Positions 1 through 11,042 of a stretch of 64,000 nucleotides of DNA are shown here, piece after piece (within the stretch, counting starts at the first letter, position 1; every line of letters begins with the position of its first letter). The position numbers and the translations under genes were made by a program. This stretch comes from Reticulascus tulasneorum. Its lineage: Eukaryota > Ascomycota > Sordariomycetes > Glomerellales > Reticulascaceae. The DNA lies in the NCBI GenBank assembly GCA_001557505.1, contig LSAX01000007.1, forward strand, positions 2,728,001 through 2,792,000, in the 5' to 3' direction. The notes under the pieces were generated by a model that did no database searches, was not told the DNA's origin, and worked only from the letters and a program-made list of their open reading frames with translations.

Positions 1-1283
1 GTTTGAACTTTGCACTAAACTGGCTGTTTCACTTTGGCCGAGCTCACCCGGAACTGGTGAGAGATCTCGAATCGGACAGCGTCCTTGGAACAGGCAAAGA
101 AAGCTTGGCATATCTCCGTGTGAAAGCGAAAGAAACTGGCATGTGGACCTTGTGGAGCTCGGTCTTGATGAGCGAGGCGAAGTTGGGTCTGGTGAACGGA
201 GAGAGTGTTGCAACGTCTCTTGAGCTGATGGTTCGAAGTTCTCACCTGATTGTCGAGCGGAACATGAAGAATATGTTTGGAGCCCAGCTGTCAATTGTTT
301 TGGCAGTCTGGGATCGACTTGGACTTGCACAACTGTCGGCTATCAACTGCGAAATCTTCCTGCGTTGCCATGCACGACATTCCGTATTCGACGACGAGCT
401 TAAGGTGACTTCAAGATTAGCTCTACAACTTTGTGGAAAGGGGAAATATGACGAGTCCCTGAAAATATTGGAGGCACTGGACGAAAACGCATTACGGTCT
501 TGGAAGCCAAGCCAGTACTGGCACAAATATCGCGGAATCATCAAACTCAGACGAGATCTGCATCGGAACAACTTGGATGGAGCTGAGCAGCTTCTGTCCC
601 AGCTACTTCAGTCGAAGAAAGACGATCTTGAACCTGACATGGCCTTCGTAGTGGATTTTCTACATATCGACTATTTGATACGACGAGGAGATCTGCAGGC
701 GGCCTTTAGCAAGGTCGAAACGATGCTGACGTCCCTGCGAGATGAGAAGAAAGACATTTCTCTTCGGGTCAGGCTGATGTTGGTGAAGGCACATCTTTAC
801 GACAAATGTGGGCGGCCTCAACGAGGATTTACAATTGCCATGCGAGCCGCCAGCATGTCATGGCGAGCAAGAATAATGCCCTGCCTCTGGCAAGCAATCG
901 GTGCGATAGCCAACATTCTCACATCGCTAGATGAGTTCGACACAGCAGCCCAACTGCTGACAGCAATCCTCCCTCGGAGCCTGGAGTGCGAATCCGCCTC
1001 ACTGAGTGGGCAGCTGTATTCTTATCTGGCAGATGCGAATATGGGGTTGGCAGGGAAGATGCCGCCAACGTCCACAAAGAGGATGGAATACTTGACAAAA
1101 GCAGTAGCGGCCATTGAGAAGGCGTTTGACCACTATTCTAGCATCGAGGATATCAATCGGCAGTGCGAGATGATGGCGAAGAAGGCGACGATCATGAAGG
1201 TTGCCGGGGACAAAGTTCTCGCCGCCGACTACGCCGCAGCTTATGTGGCTCTGCGAAAAAGCGCTGCTGCACTTGCAATTTGA
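1..1283 (+). CDS. APC5: Anaphase-promoting complex subunit 5 (C-terminal part, cut by window edge)
   Basis: The reading frame is already open at the window edge, so only the last ~427 residues are present; the stop is TGA at 1281-1283. The protein is almost entirely alpha-helical with repeated helix pairs rich in Leu and Ala (for example around KYDESLKILEAL and GDLQAAFSKVETML), as in the TPR-like C-terminal part of Apc5. Apc5 is a scaffold subunit of the APC/C ubiquitin ligase, which drives exit from mitosis. The assignment rests on this helical-repeat architecture and on position: APC5, COX13 and APN2 sit together beside MAT in many Pezizomycotina, in this order. No intron is evident in the visible part. 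Confidence 0.85.
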   Translation, partial: LNFALNWLFHFGRAHPELVRDLESDSVLGTGKESLAYLRVKAKETGMWTLWSSVLMSEAKLGLVNGESVATSLELMVRSSHLIVERNMKNMFGAQLSIVLAVWDRLGLAQLSAINCEIFLRCHARHSVFDDELKVTSRLALQLCGKGKYDESLKILEALDENALRSWKPSQYWHKYRGIIKLRRDLHRNNLDGAEQLLSQLLQSKKDDLEPDMAFVVDFLHIDYLIRRGDLQAAFSKVETMLTSLRDEKKDISLRVRLMLVKAHLYDKCGRPQRGFTIAMRAASMSWRARIMPCLWQAIGAIANILTSLDEFDTAAQLLTAILPRSLECESASLSGQLYSYLADANMGLAGKMPPTSTKRMEYLTKAVAAIEKAFDHYSSIEDINRQCEMMAKKATIMKVAGDKVLAADYAAAYVALRKSAAALAI

Positions 1284-1752
1284 TTACGAGTTATGACCGA
1301 CGACTTGGGATGAGACTATTGGAAGCTCTTGGTCGACTCCATGAACCCCTGGGGCATATGACCCGGCAAGTTCGCCGCATGCCTCTATTCTGCCAGGAAC
1401 ACCGCTGATAAGGGGGCATGCTCTGGCTAGACGAGAACGAGCTGTGCCATTTGCTTAGGCGTGTTGGAACATGAGAGCTGTTTAGGAGGAAACAACGTGG
1501 GAATGGTGAAGCACGCCATGATTTCAGTGTCCAGCCACGCTTGCATAGCTATACCCATCCTGAGATAAAGTTGTTTGAAGGTGCATAGACAAATATTGAA
1601 ACACGACTTTGAAGTGAATTCTATGGCCGCATCGTTCGATTGCTCTGACTCTAGGAAACATGTACAGGTAGTCCACTCTTCAGTAAGAAACTTCAATTCT
1701 ATGAATTCCTCTTCCCACTCACGCCCGAGAACTTTACTTTCCCATCTCGAGA
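1284..1752. other. Intergenic, APC5 / COX13 convergent 3' ends
   Basis: Both neighbouring genes end here, so this is 3' UTR and terminator sequence for both. I see no further gene; the short frames on either strand have no recognisable content. Confidence 0.6.
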
Positions 1753-2491
1753 TCACTTGTCCTTGTTGTGGTAGTTGACGTTATCATTCCAGCTGCACTT
1801 TAGTTAGCTTCCTCATTCTTTTGAGAGTCGAATTGCGAAGTGCCCGCTAGAGCCTCGGGGCCTAGCTCGGAGCGAGAGTACTTACAATAAGGTCTGGAAA
1901 CATGTTAGCATTGGCTCTCGATATCAGAAGGAAACAACTCACCTTGTCACCGTTGCCCCACGTGAAGTTTTTGGTGCGGATGTTCTGGTATGGGTACTCC
2001 ACTCGCTCCTCCAGAGGAGGCATATGGCTCCAGTGCTCCCAATGCTCGTTCCACAGGTTGTAGGCGTTCAGGCCGGCCAGAAGCAGGGCTGGAATGCAAC
2101 CACTTCAAATCGTTAGCATCGTATCTTCAGAATCCCTCTCTCCGCGCCTGGCTTCCATAGTCAACTTCCTACCAGCTTCGGAAGCTCCGCTGCGACTCGC
2201 GTAATTCACTCAGAGGGAGGGTGATGTCATACTAGATGGAGATCTTTCGCCAGAGGTCTGCCAGCAGTTAGTACTCGCATCCAGAATGCCAATTGGGCGT
2301 AATTGATGGGGGGACATACCCGTGGTGGCGGCCGCGTGCTCTTTGGCGTGTCGTCGCTCCTTGACGAAGGCGTTCTCGGTGCTGGCCTCGGTGCTTGCTA
2401 GTCGGCGCTGGATGGTGGATCGGATGGCCGGGGAGCGCAGCTGAGCAGCGAAGCGGGGTGCCGCTTGGAACATTCGGCGTTGGGGCAACAT
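1753..2491 (-). CDS. COX13: Cytochrome c oxidase subunit VIa (COX13), five exons
   Basis: Nuclear-encoded subunit of respiratory complex IV in the inner mitochondrial membrane. Exons by splice signal and phase: 2491-2320, 2257-2233, 2102-1943, 1893-1886 and 1792-1753, giving 134 residues. The N terminus is a basic presequence (MLPQRRMFQAAPRFAAQL). One membrane helix follows (about IYGCIPALLLAGLNAYNLW), then the family signature NEHWEHWSHMPPLEERVEYP and IRTKNFTWGNGDK. Exon 2 is only 25 nt (DLWRKISI) and exon 4 only 8 nt (ACCTTATT, encoding T, L and part of F). Both are needed to join the conserved sequence: skipping exon 4 loses the conserved TLFW junction, and reading through it stops after three codons. 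It is divergent from APN2. Confidence 0.92.
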
Positions 2492-3028
2492 CTTGGCGGT
2501 GTTGGTCGGTGGTTTGGTGTTTTCAATGTCGTGATGAGTGAGGTTCGAGATCAGGTCATGTCCCACAAGCTCGGTTACAACGTCAGAAATGCCTTAGTTT
2601 TGAGGCATCAATTGACTGACTGATGGCAAATAGTCACGTGCGGGATGCAAACCCGATTCAAACTTTCTTCAGAAAGACCGAAGAAATTCCGAATATCAGT
2701 AGAAGGTCAGGTGACGTCGCGCAACCGTTCGTGTGTTCCAGGACGAAGTCGCCACTGAGAGATACTGGGGGGCGTCGCGACTGCAGTTCTGACCTAAGAT
2801 GACTGATTTCTGCTGATCTGTAGCCTTTTCCATGAGATATCATTTTGATGGATCTGTAGCGTGGTATCAATAACCTCCACTGATTAATTGTGAATCCGAT
2901 GCATCGTGCCATTGGAGTGCGTCTGTCCATCGCAAAAGGAGTGGGAGTAGCAGAGGGTTCTTGATTTAGTAGACTCCGAGGAATTTCTTGCCCGTAAGAG
3001 CTTGCGACTTCTTAGAGTTATTTGCAAT
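2492..3028. promoter_or_regulatory. Shared upstream region of COX13 and APN2
   Basis: The 537 bp between the two divergent start codons must hold both promoters. I see no gene in it and no motif strong enough to name. Confidence 0.5.
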
Positions 3029-5231
3029 ATGGGGCTTCGGATCACAACTTGGAACGGTAGGTGCCCCTGACCAGTCAAAGCGGCCGCCAGCTGACGAGTT
3101 CTGAAGTCAATGGAATCAGGTACATAGATACTGTTACTGAGCTCATGCCAGCTAGCTGGTTAACCCATTTTCAGGAATCCATTCGGGTATCAGCCATGGC
3201 GAGAGAAGCGAACCTTCCAGGTAGGTCTTGCCAGTCTTTGTTCGTCTCCCAAGTCTCTAACCCCCGTGGTAGGCCATGTTCGATATCTTGGAGGCTGATA
3301 TCGTCATAATGCAAGAGACGAAGATTCAGCGCAAAGATCTCCGAGATGATATGGTTCTCGTTCCCGGCTGGGACGTTCATTTCAGTCTTCCAAGACACAA
3401 GAAAGGTAAGCGACGAGAACAAGAGGTTTGTGCCAGCCGCGTCTAAAGTCAAACTCCTAGGATACTCCGGAGTCGCTATCTATACCCGTAACTCGGTTTG
3501 TTGCCCAATACGCGCAGAAGAAGGCATTACTGGCGTCCTTTGTCCCCCAAACTCTTCAACCAAGTTCCGTGACCTCCCTGAAGACCAGCAAATTGGTGGA
3601 TACCCAAGAAGCGGTCAGCTTGCCGGCGTTGTAGACGATGTGACCCTCGACTCCGAAGGACGCTGCGTGATACTGGAGTTTCCTGCCTTTGTCCTCATTG
3701 GCACCTACAGTCCAGCCAACCGTGATGAATCTCGTGACGAATTCCGACATGGATTCCTCGAGGCTTTGGATGTGAGAGTGAGAAATCTCGTGGCTGCTGG
3801 AAAGCAAGTCATCCTGACCGGAGACTTGAATGTCATTGGCTCCGAACTTGATGTTTCAAACGCGGTGGAACATCTTCGGAAGCACGGCATGACAGTGGAC
3901 CAATGGTTAGGGATGCCAGCGCGGCGTATATTCACCCAGCTCATCTTTGGTGGACGCGTTGTGGGAGGTCGCGACGAAGGGAGAGAGGAGCCTGTGTTGT
4001 GGGACATGTGCCGAATTTTCCATCCAACTCGCCAAGGCATGTTCACATGCTGGGACACCAAGAAGAACACTCGTCCCGCAAACAACGGAAGTCGAATAGA
4101 CTACATCCTCTGCTCGTCCGGCATCAAAGATTGGTTTACGGATTCGAACATTCAGGAGGGTCTCATGGGCTCGGATCACTGCCCTGTGTTTGCAACACTT
4201 CCACACCTGGTGAAGTCTGACGGCAGAGATACCCACGTACTGGACTTGATGAACCCAGACGACATGTTCCGAGAAGGCAAGCGTTTGAGAGAATGGGCCC
4301 CAAAAGATCTTCTACCCATGTCTGCGAGATTGATCCCCGAGTTTGATCGTCGACGAAGCATTCGAGATATGTTCATGAAGAAACCAACAACAATTCCCAC
4401 AGAAATACCTACCGAGCCTTCAATTCTGGTTAGCGATGGAGGCAACGCATACACCCCGACGGAAGTTCGAGATCAGGACCCTCCATTGACCCCAAAACGT
4501 TTAGAAACGACCTCTCAAGCAACCCAGGAACGAAATACTCTACCCGCAGATGATTTCAGCCCGAAACCACAAAAGAGCGATACCCTCTACAAGAGACCAG
4601 CCGAGACAGGCTCCTTGGCGAAACGACCACAGAAGAAGAGCAAGGCGGCGTCGGACGCAGAGACACAATCGAAAGGGAACGCGGGTCTTTCTCAGAGTTC
4701 GTTGAAGGGATTCTTCAAACCCAAGCAGCCGGCCGCGAAGCCAGCAGATAACAAAGAGGCCACGAGGGACAAAAGGGAGGCAAGCAGTGTAGCATCCCCG
4801 AGTAAAAGACAGCCCCTGGAGTTCATGAGGTCCCAGTCCGAGGTTTCGGAAGGCAAGGCTGAGACGATGTCACCAAGCAAGCAAGTCACAACGCCATTGT
4901 CGACTTCGGCCATTGAGGATGCTAAGGATGTCTTTGATCCCATACAGGCAAAGGAATCATGGTCGAAACTCCTAGGCAAGAGAGTAGTTCCGAACTGTGA
5001 GCACGGTGAGCCTTGCATAAGTCTCTTGACCAAGAAAGCTGGTGTCAACTGCGGTTAGTACACATGTACCACGAGCCCTGTTATTTATATCATTGCTAAG
5101 TTTGTCCTACAGGAAGATCATTCTATATTTGCAGTCGGCCACTGGGTCCATCGGGCGAGAAGGAAAAGGGGACCGAATGGAGATGCGGGACATTCATCTG
5201 GAGCAGTGATTGGAATGGATCACAGCCTTAG
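3029..5231 (+). CDS. APN2: AP endonuclease 2 (class II, DNA base excision repair)
   Basis: Apurinic/apyrimidinic endonuclease and 3'-phosphodiesterase of base-excision repair, acting in the nucleus. Exons: 3029-3056, 3107-3119 (13 nt), 3175-3220, 3273-3405, 3461-5053 and 5113-5231, giving 643 residues. The EEP nuclease fold shows ITTWNVNGIR at the start, QETK (Glu44), GDLN (Asp195, Asn197) and GSDHCPV (Asp312, His313). A disordered middle carries a PCNA-binding box QSSLKGFF (about 485-492). The last exons encode a GRF-type zinc finger (CEHGEPC ... NCGRSFYIC ... WRCGTFIW). Without the last intron the protein would stop right after NCG and lose half of the finger, which supports the splice at 5053/5113. 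It is a canonical flank of the MAT locus. Confidence 0.95.
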
Positions 5232-5849
5232 TCACAGTTTCAAGTAGCCATGCATCCTATGTCTGTTTATCCGGGTTACAGTGTCTGTATTGTGAATTCT
5301 TTTTTTTGGGTTTCTATGTTTTCTGACCTTAAGGGCTAGCCTGTGGCTTGGGGCAAATTTGTGATGTTGCAACGTCAGTATGTACCATCGGTTGAATCCT
5401 TTACTTTGACCGACCCCGTCAGTCTTTTTGGATCATTTCCGTCGGACTGAAAGTCGACTGATTGCATGAGTTTCAATTTCGGGGAATGGGGGAATTGTGC
5501 GAAGGTACCAGGGGGCATCCGTGAACCAAATTGCCACAAGCCGTGACTTGTGGCGTCATTCGATTTCAAATATCATGGGATTGCGTGCCCAAAGATTCTG
5601 ACATTTTTTTTTGAGTGTTGAGTTTATGGGGGGGGTTGTTGTCATGCTTGTTGTTGGCTTGTCTTGGGGTCAGTGACAATATGACTTGTGAGCTTGTGTG
5701 GGTGCTTACACTTCCAGGTTGGTGGCAGAAACGAGAAGAGGCTTCTGATAAGAAACCACGAAATTCGAGGAATGGCGAATGTTCGTACTGTGCATCTGGC
5801 GTCTCACCTCACATGCTATGTTCCACAGATGCTAGAAAGTACGAGCATA
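5232..5849. other. Intergenic between APN2 and MAT1-2-1 (convergent)
   Basis: The 3' ends of both genes face each other here. The stretch contains T-tracts (about 5300-5308 and 5604-5612) and a G-run near 5628-5634, with no gene content. In heterothallic relatives the idiomorph boundary usually falls in this interval. Confidence 0.5.
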
Positions 5850-6919
5850 TCAGTAGGAACCATCATAGACCGAGGGTTCCCAATTGTAGCTCGCCCAATC
5901 TCCCATCAATGGCATCGATGAGCCAGTTCCATTGTTCATGACTGGAGCATATTGAACCCAGTTGAAGTTCGAAGTCCAATCATGCATAGACATCATTTGC
6001 GTACCGGGAGACGCCATGGTTGTAGCGTTGTTGAGATGTACGAGCGAATTACTGTCGTGGCCGAAGCTTGCAGGTGAACCTGAGGTAGTAGATGCGACCA
6101 TGGAAATATCAGAGCTGATGTTATTCTGTGAAGTCTGATTCGCAAGCTTTGCAGCACTCTGCTTTCGAAAATGCTTCTTCGTTCCAGCATTTCGAGTCGT
6201 GTACTTGTAGTTAGGGTACATCTTCTTGTGCTTTTGATCTTCCTCAATAGCCATCTGCTTCCAGTGTGACTTTTCAGATTCAGATAGGCCCTTCCAAAGA
6301 ACGGAGCACACAGCAGCTGTCATAGGATTAGACGAGTTTGTGAAGTGAGAATGAAACTTACAAATTTCAGCAGTTGAGAAGGCCGGGTTCTCAGCACGGA
6401 TCTTTGGGGATCTCGCTTTGCGAAATAGAATCCAACTGTTTGCCGGACGAGGAATACGCTTGACTTTGCCAGACTTCTGATTGAGCTGGCTGTGCTCGCT
6501 GTCGATAACATGAGACAGGTGCAAGTCTGCGGTGGCTAATTAGCTGACCGGTCTAGAACAGGGATATGCTACTTACCGCCAACGTTCATGATCCACTGCT
6601 CATTCAGAAGCAGTCCAGTAAATGAAGCGTGGAGAGAAATGCGATATCTACCAAGGCTCGTGTTGAGAATGACCATGGCGGCTTGTCCAATTTCACGACT
6701 AGAAAAGGTGAGCATTGTAAGCATCGATGGGAAGCAGACATACTTGAAGTTCTCTGCCGCAATCTTGACAGCTGCCAGATCCAGGGTAGAGGGCAGATAG
6801 ACGTGAATATCAGCTACATCGGCGACATTTCCAAGATGATCGCCACCAGGTCCAATGATGACGAAAGTCATGGGCACCTCAGACGTTGGTACCATGATAG
6901 CGCTGGCGTTTCCACTCAT
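5850..6919 (-). CDS. MAT1-2-1: MAT1-2-1 mating-type protein (HMG-box transcription factor)
   Basis: Master transcription factor of the MAT1-2 mating type. Exons: 6919-6744, 6698-6577, 6526-6362 and 6316-5850, giving 309 residues. The MATA_HMG box spans roughly residues 122-195: KRIPRPANSWILFRKARSPK, then AENPAFSTAEIS, then VLWKGLSESEKSHWKQMA and the basic end HKKMYPNYKYTTR. The third intron splits the Ser codon in the middle of the HMG box, a position typical of MAT1-2-1 genes. The first intron (GTATGT to TTCTAG) could be read through but removing it restores normal phase. The C-terminal half is Ser/Asn-rich and disordered. The frame is intact, so it is likely functional. It sits next to APN2, tail to tail, and is divergent from the gene at 7380. 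Confidence 0.95.
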
Positions 6920-7379
6920 GGTAGATGCACACGACGATAGTGAGTTTGGATCTTTGAGTAGTTAGGAGGAGTTGTGTTGGAGATGTTTGAGGATTTGTAC
7001 AGAAGTGGTGAAGAGAAAAGAATTGGTGAAGAGGAAAGAAGTGGTGAAGAGAAAAAAAGTGTGAACGACGAGATAAAAACGTTGTGTCCTTCCTTCCTCC
7101 TTCCAAGAGCAAGTCGCTCCCACCCAGGTGTCTTGCACCTTCCAAGATATATCTAGGGCACACTTACCCTCCCCCCACCTGGTAGTCCCAATGCTCCTTC
7201 CAGTTCCCAATTACAATGCCCCATTTGACTTTCTTGTCTCCTGATTTTGGCAAGGGTTTCTTTTTATTCTGCATACTCCCAATAAGCAGATTCGTCACTC
7301 ATGTTCCACTGTCTTTGAAGCGTCTCAGCAAGTCACCATTCTCAAAAATTCCAACTCCGGCATATCATACTTGTCCAAG
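6920..7379. promoter_or_regulatory. Divergent promoter between MAT1-2-1 and the 7380 gene
   Basis: The 460 bp separates the start codons of two head-to-head genes and so contains both 5' UTRs and promoters. It holds an 18-bp purine-rich tandem repeat at 7005-7058. Confidence 0.5.
7005..7058. repeat. Three tandem 18-bp purine-rich units
   Basis: Units start at 7005, 7023 and 7041 and follow the pattern KTGGTGAAGAGRAAARAA. They are nearly identical, lie about 90-140 bp upstream of the MAT1-2-1 start codon and probably fall in its 5' UTR or promoter. Confidence 0.8.
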
Positions 7380-8876
7380 ATGAATTCAATCATGACTTTC
7401 TCCCCATTGTGGAGCGAGCCCGCCTTAAAGCGACTCAAGCACGATGATGTGATTCTCTTACGTGAAGAAGGTGTATCGCATGCCTCTTCGCTCCGTCAGT
7501 CGGGTCATTTGCAGTTACCAGCGGACGGTGAAGAAGGTCAGTGCCATAAATATAGCATCTAATGGCTTGAAACTGAGTATTAAGCTTTTACCATGATTGT
7601 GGCAGAGGTTATAAGCCTTTTGGCGAACACGAGCCAGGCGGAGATGATGGCGAGAATGAGAGACCAAGCCTCCATTTTCTTTTTCTGGAGTCCAGATGAG
7701 GCAGTGAACATTTGTCTCTGTCTCTGGCGAATCAGCTCGCTCCCTGCGCTCCTTGGAAAGCTTGACGATGACTACATTGACACACATATTGCGAACATCG
7801 GCCAGTGGGCGATGCTTATGACACTCCGAGACTGGAAGCCTACTGCAGCCACGGCCCATTTCAGCGTCTTGGAGTTGCTGATAAGTAATGCTGCAGTTTC
7901 AGTTGTTGCAACTGTACTCGTGATAACAGAGCACTTGTGTTCTCACAGCTGTCTCTCTGACTATGTCGAAACGGGTTGCAGGTCGAACGAAAATGGAACA
8001 GCTGCTCTCAAATTATTTCTACGACGTGCAGCGGAGCTGGCTGGATGCGGAGGTGACAATCCTGGCGCGGACCGCAGAATACTTGGGGTTGGAATCAAGC
8101 TTCAAGCCGACGCTACGGGGCTACTTTCTCCTAGCCACGTATTGGATTCACCAAGTGGTATGGTGTTGAGCCTTCAACCGTTGCCTGAAACCCGCGAATC
8201 CGCCTCTCCTTGGGCGCGCCTTTTCAACCCAAAAAAGAACCCACTGACGGGCAAGGTCGACTTCATGTATCCCACCCGGCTCAATTTCATTCATAGGCAT
8301 TACCGGCGACAAACTCGAGCGTGGCTCGCAAAGGGCCTGAAGAGCGGGCATCTCAAAAAAAGGGATTTCGAGGAGATGCGAGAACAAGAGAAAGAAGTGA
8401 GACACCCGCCGTGAATGATATTATGAAGGCACTGACATATTAAAGGCCGATATCGAAGCAGCCTGGAAAGATGGAATTTGTTATGATCCTGATGATACTT
8501 TGCATAAGCAGGTAAGTCAGAGGTCACCGGGGGAAACAAATCGTGCTAACTCATAGCGGGTACTAAACCCAGAGCGGCTCACCACCATTCCCAAGAAAGA
8601 TGTGTTGAAGCTCATCAATGGCAAGGATACAACCGTTGATATTGTAGGAGTGCATCATCGGAAGCCAAGAATGTCACTAACACCGCTTAGACCAAACCGC
8701 CTTTCGCTGACAGTGAGGGCAATATTGTGCCCGCTTTTGCCAATGCCATCTGCGCTGCCTTGGACCGTTCGTTTATTGCGAATCAGAGAAATGGGGCCTT
8801 AGACGTAGGCGAAGGGCCTGAATGGCCAACACACAATCCCGAAGATCCCTACGAGATGGCCAAGCTCTCGTTGTAG
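7380..8876 (+). CDS. Unidentified MAT-locus gene, multi-exon; candidate MAT1-1-2
   Basis: Certain parts: ATG 7380, exon 1 to 7536, exon 2 from 7606, and the last exons ending at 8396, then 8446-8511, 8557-8643 and 8691-8876 (TAG). These junctions have good donors, CTRAC branch sites and consistent phase. The middle is ambiguous. Read without further introns the protein is 428 residues. With introns at 7885-7948 and 8158-8255 it is 374 residues and gains the plausible stretch SNYFYDVQRSWLDAEVTILA. The C terminus reads TKPPFADSEGNIVPAFANAI and ends EDPYEMAKLSL. I cannot identify it by homology. Size, exon number, location beside MAT genes and the KPPF motif suggest MAT1-1-2, whose PPF domain is named for invariant Pro, Pro and Phe. 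A MAT1-2 accessory gene is the alternative. Confidence 0.6.
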
Positions 8877-11042
8877 TGGTGGCCTACGGTGCATGTTTCA
8901 TTGCACGATATTGGGAAGGGATGCAATAACTGTGAATTGGGGATTCCCAGCTGAAGTAAGTCTCGGACACGGACAACAATGTATGAGTACCTAGGAAACA
9001 TCTCACGATGATGATGATCGCAAAGCTGTGGGGGGATTCTTATGATGGCAGGCTACTTTCGCCGCGCGATCTCCAAGATCGTAGCTGTTTAAGAGGAATT
9101 TAACAATGTCATGATACGGTATCACACTGTTTGGATAGCGTCCCGAAATGCTGTAGCAAAAATGCGAAAATGCCATTATATCAAATGTGCCGGGTCAGTA
9201 GCCAATCTTAATTGGGCGTGGACAACTGCCCCGATGAGAGAGAGCGAGACCAGAATAGTACCACAACAGTGCTTTATCCTGTCGGCTTCGAGAGGTGTTA
9301 GAATCCCATTAATCTCCACGCAGCTTTTACTTGTTGGCCGTCTATAATATATGCAAATTAAATCCACCTGCCATCGATCCCAGTTCGCCTCAAGCAACTC
9401 GTGATAATTCGCGACCTCCTAGATTATTTTCATTGGTTCTAGAGTTGGACCAACCAGATAAGCTATTCGAATCTTCTGTATGGACAACAACTGCACACTC
9501 CAACGGCCAGGAGCCATAAACTTTGTGATCTGTCACGAACTGATAATGCCCCTTTCTTTGGGCGCTGCCGATGACACCAGCTTTCTGTTGATAAGAACAA
9601 AAGCATTTTCTTGGGTACATTGATCATGATGCGGCTACCTATTGGTGGTCTTAGAGATGAGGGTTTGGGAAGAGGATCTACAAAGTAGCGAGTGTTCACT
9701 GTTGATGATCATTGGGCTAAGTAAGAGCTATTTGCTGCGCAGTTAGACCACGATGGTTAGAAGACATATGGTTGATAATTGGCCCTCTGCACTGTTTTGG
9801 TTCTTACAGAGCTTGAGACCGAACGAAACTCACGTCATTAAGACGTTGCAAATGTCCTAGAACGTCCTTGAGAGACACGCCTCCAAAGTTATATGGCTGA
9901 GAATGTTGGACGCCGTCAAGGGCAAATTTTGTTTTGCAACCCAATTCTAGAGGCGCATGGCATTGCCGCAACGAAGTTTCGAATCTATCTTATAGCGGCC
10001 ATTGCTAGGTAGTGACAAATCAATCCTGCCAAAGATGTGGAACGCAACCCAAGGGTTCTACCTGGTTGAAACACAAGGTGACTGCTACCTTATGATACAG
10101 GGAGTAAGACACTTGAGGCAGCTGATGCGAAATGCGTTGCTCAAGTAAGAAGAACCAGCTTAGATTCAATTTGTGCAGGACATTGCTCAGTGTGCTTGGT
10201 GTTCAGGTTGGGGTTGGCATGCTTTAGCAAGACTGTAAACGCATCTCCATTCTGCGACATTATGTCTCTCACTCTGATAACAATAGCATTCATAAAATGC
10301 TGAAACGACCGACTACGGTCTGGCCATGATGCATTACCTCAGTGGCACTTACACTGACTGGAGAGATGGCCGACAACGCATGTGGATGGCATACGACCAC
10401 CTTGAAGCGGGTGGTCAAGATACTCTCAACGAGTTTTGCCCACTACCCGCCTACTTTACTTCAATTCATGCGAAAAATGTAGCCACACGGGTTTTCTGTG
10501 CCAGCTTTGGAAACCTAGAGGTATTCTGGGACGACGTGTTGTTCATATGCTGTTCGGGTACACTTCGGGCGTTGCAACAGATGCCCAGTCCAGGCTGTGC
10601 CTAAAATTTCTTCGGCAAAGCTTTATTCCGTCGCCAACATGGAGCCTGGCGCTTAGTGGGTACGTGACCTTGGTTTTTAGGTACTTGGATGGTCGTGTCT
10701 GGCTGACTGGTCTTGGCATTGGAAGCTTGCGCATCACTTAATCCCCCAGCCACATTTCTTCTGGAAACAATTCGTACGCATCCCACCTTCACATTGAAGT
10801 TTGTCCAGGCTGACGACTCTTCCCCGCCACTGCCTGGGCACTTGCGACACTTACTTTTGACGAATCTTTTGTGTTCCGCCTAGCAGCAAGTTGCGGCCTA
10901 AATCCTAGTGGGATAGGCTTCGTGTGACGGAAGCTACCTTACATCACGGAGCGGCTCTCGACTCTCGAGCCAAACGTCAATTCCTCTTAGCTGCCTACAC
11001 TACACTTTCTTTCTCCTTGTGCACAAAGCAAAGCTCGTCAAG
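8877..11042. other. Gene-free 2.2 kb between the MAT gene and SLA2
   Basis: Only short open frames with no domain content, including 10326-10604 and 9111-9347 on the plus strand. I looked for an HMG box (MAT1-1-3) and an alpha box and saw neither. The right end is the SLA2 promoter and 5' UTR. Confidence 0.5.

Noticed and set aside
7593..8414. A 273-codon uninterrupted frame as a separate single-exon gene
   Set aside because: It overlaps exons 2-4 of the gene at 7380-8876; the upstream exon joins it in phase at 7536/7606 and downstream exons join at 8396/8446, so it is part of a multi-exon gene.
8877..11042. MAT1-1-3 (second HMG gene)
   Set aside because: I found no HMG-box sequence on either strand here or in 14440-20013.
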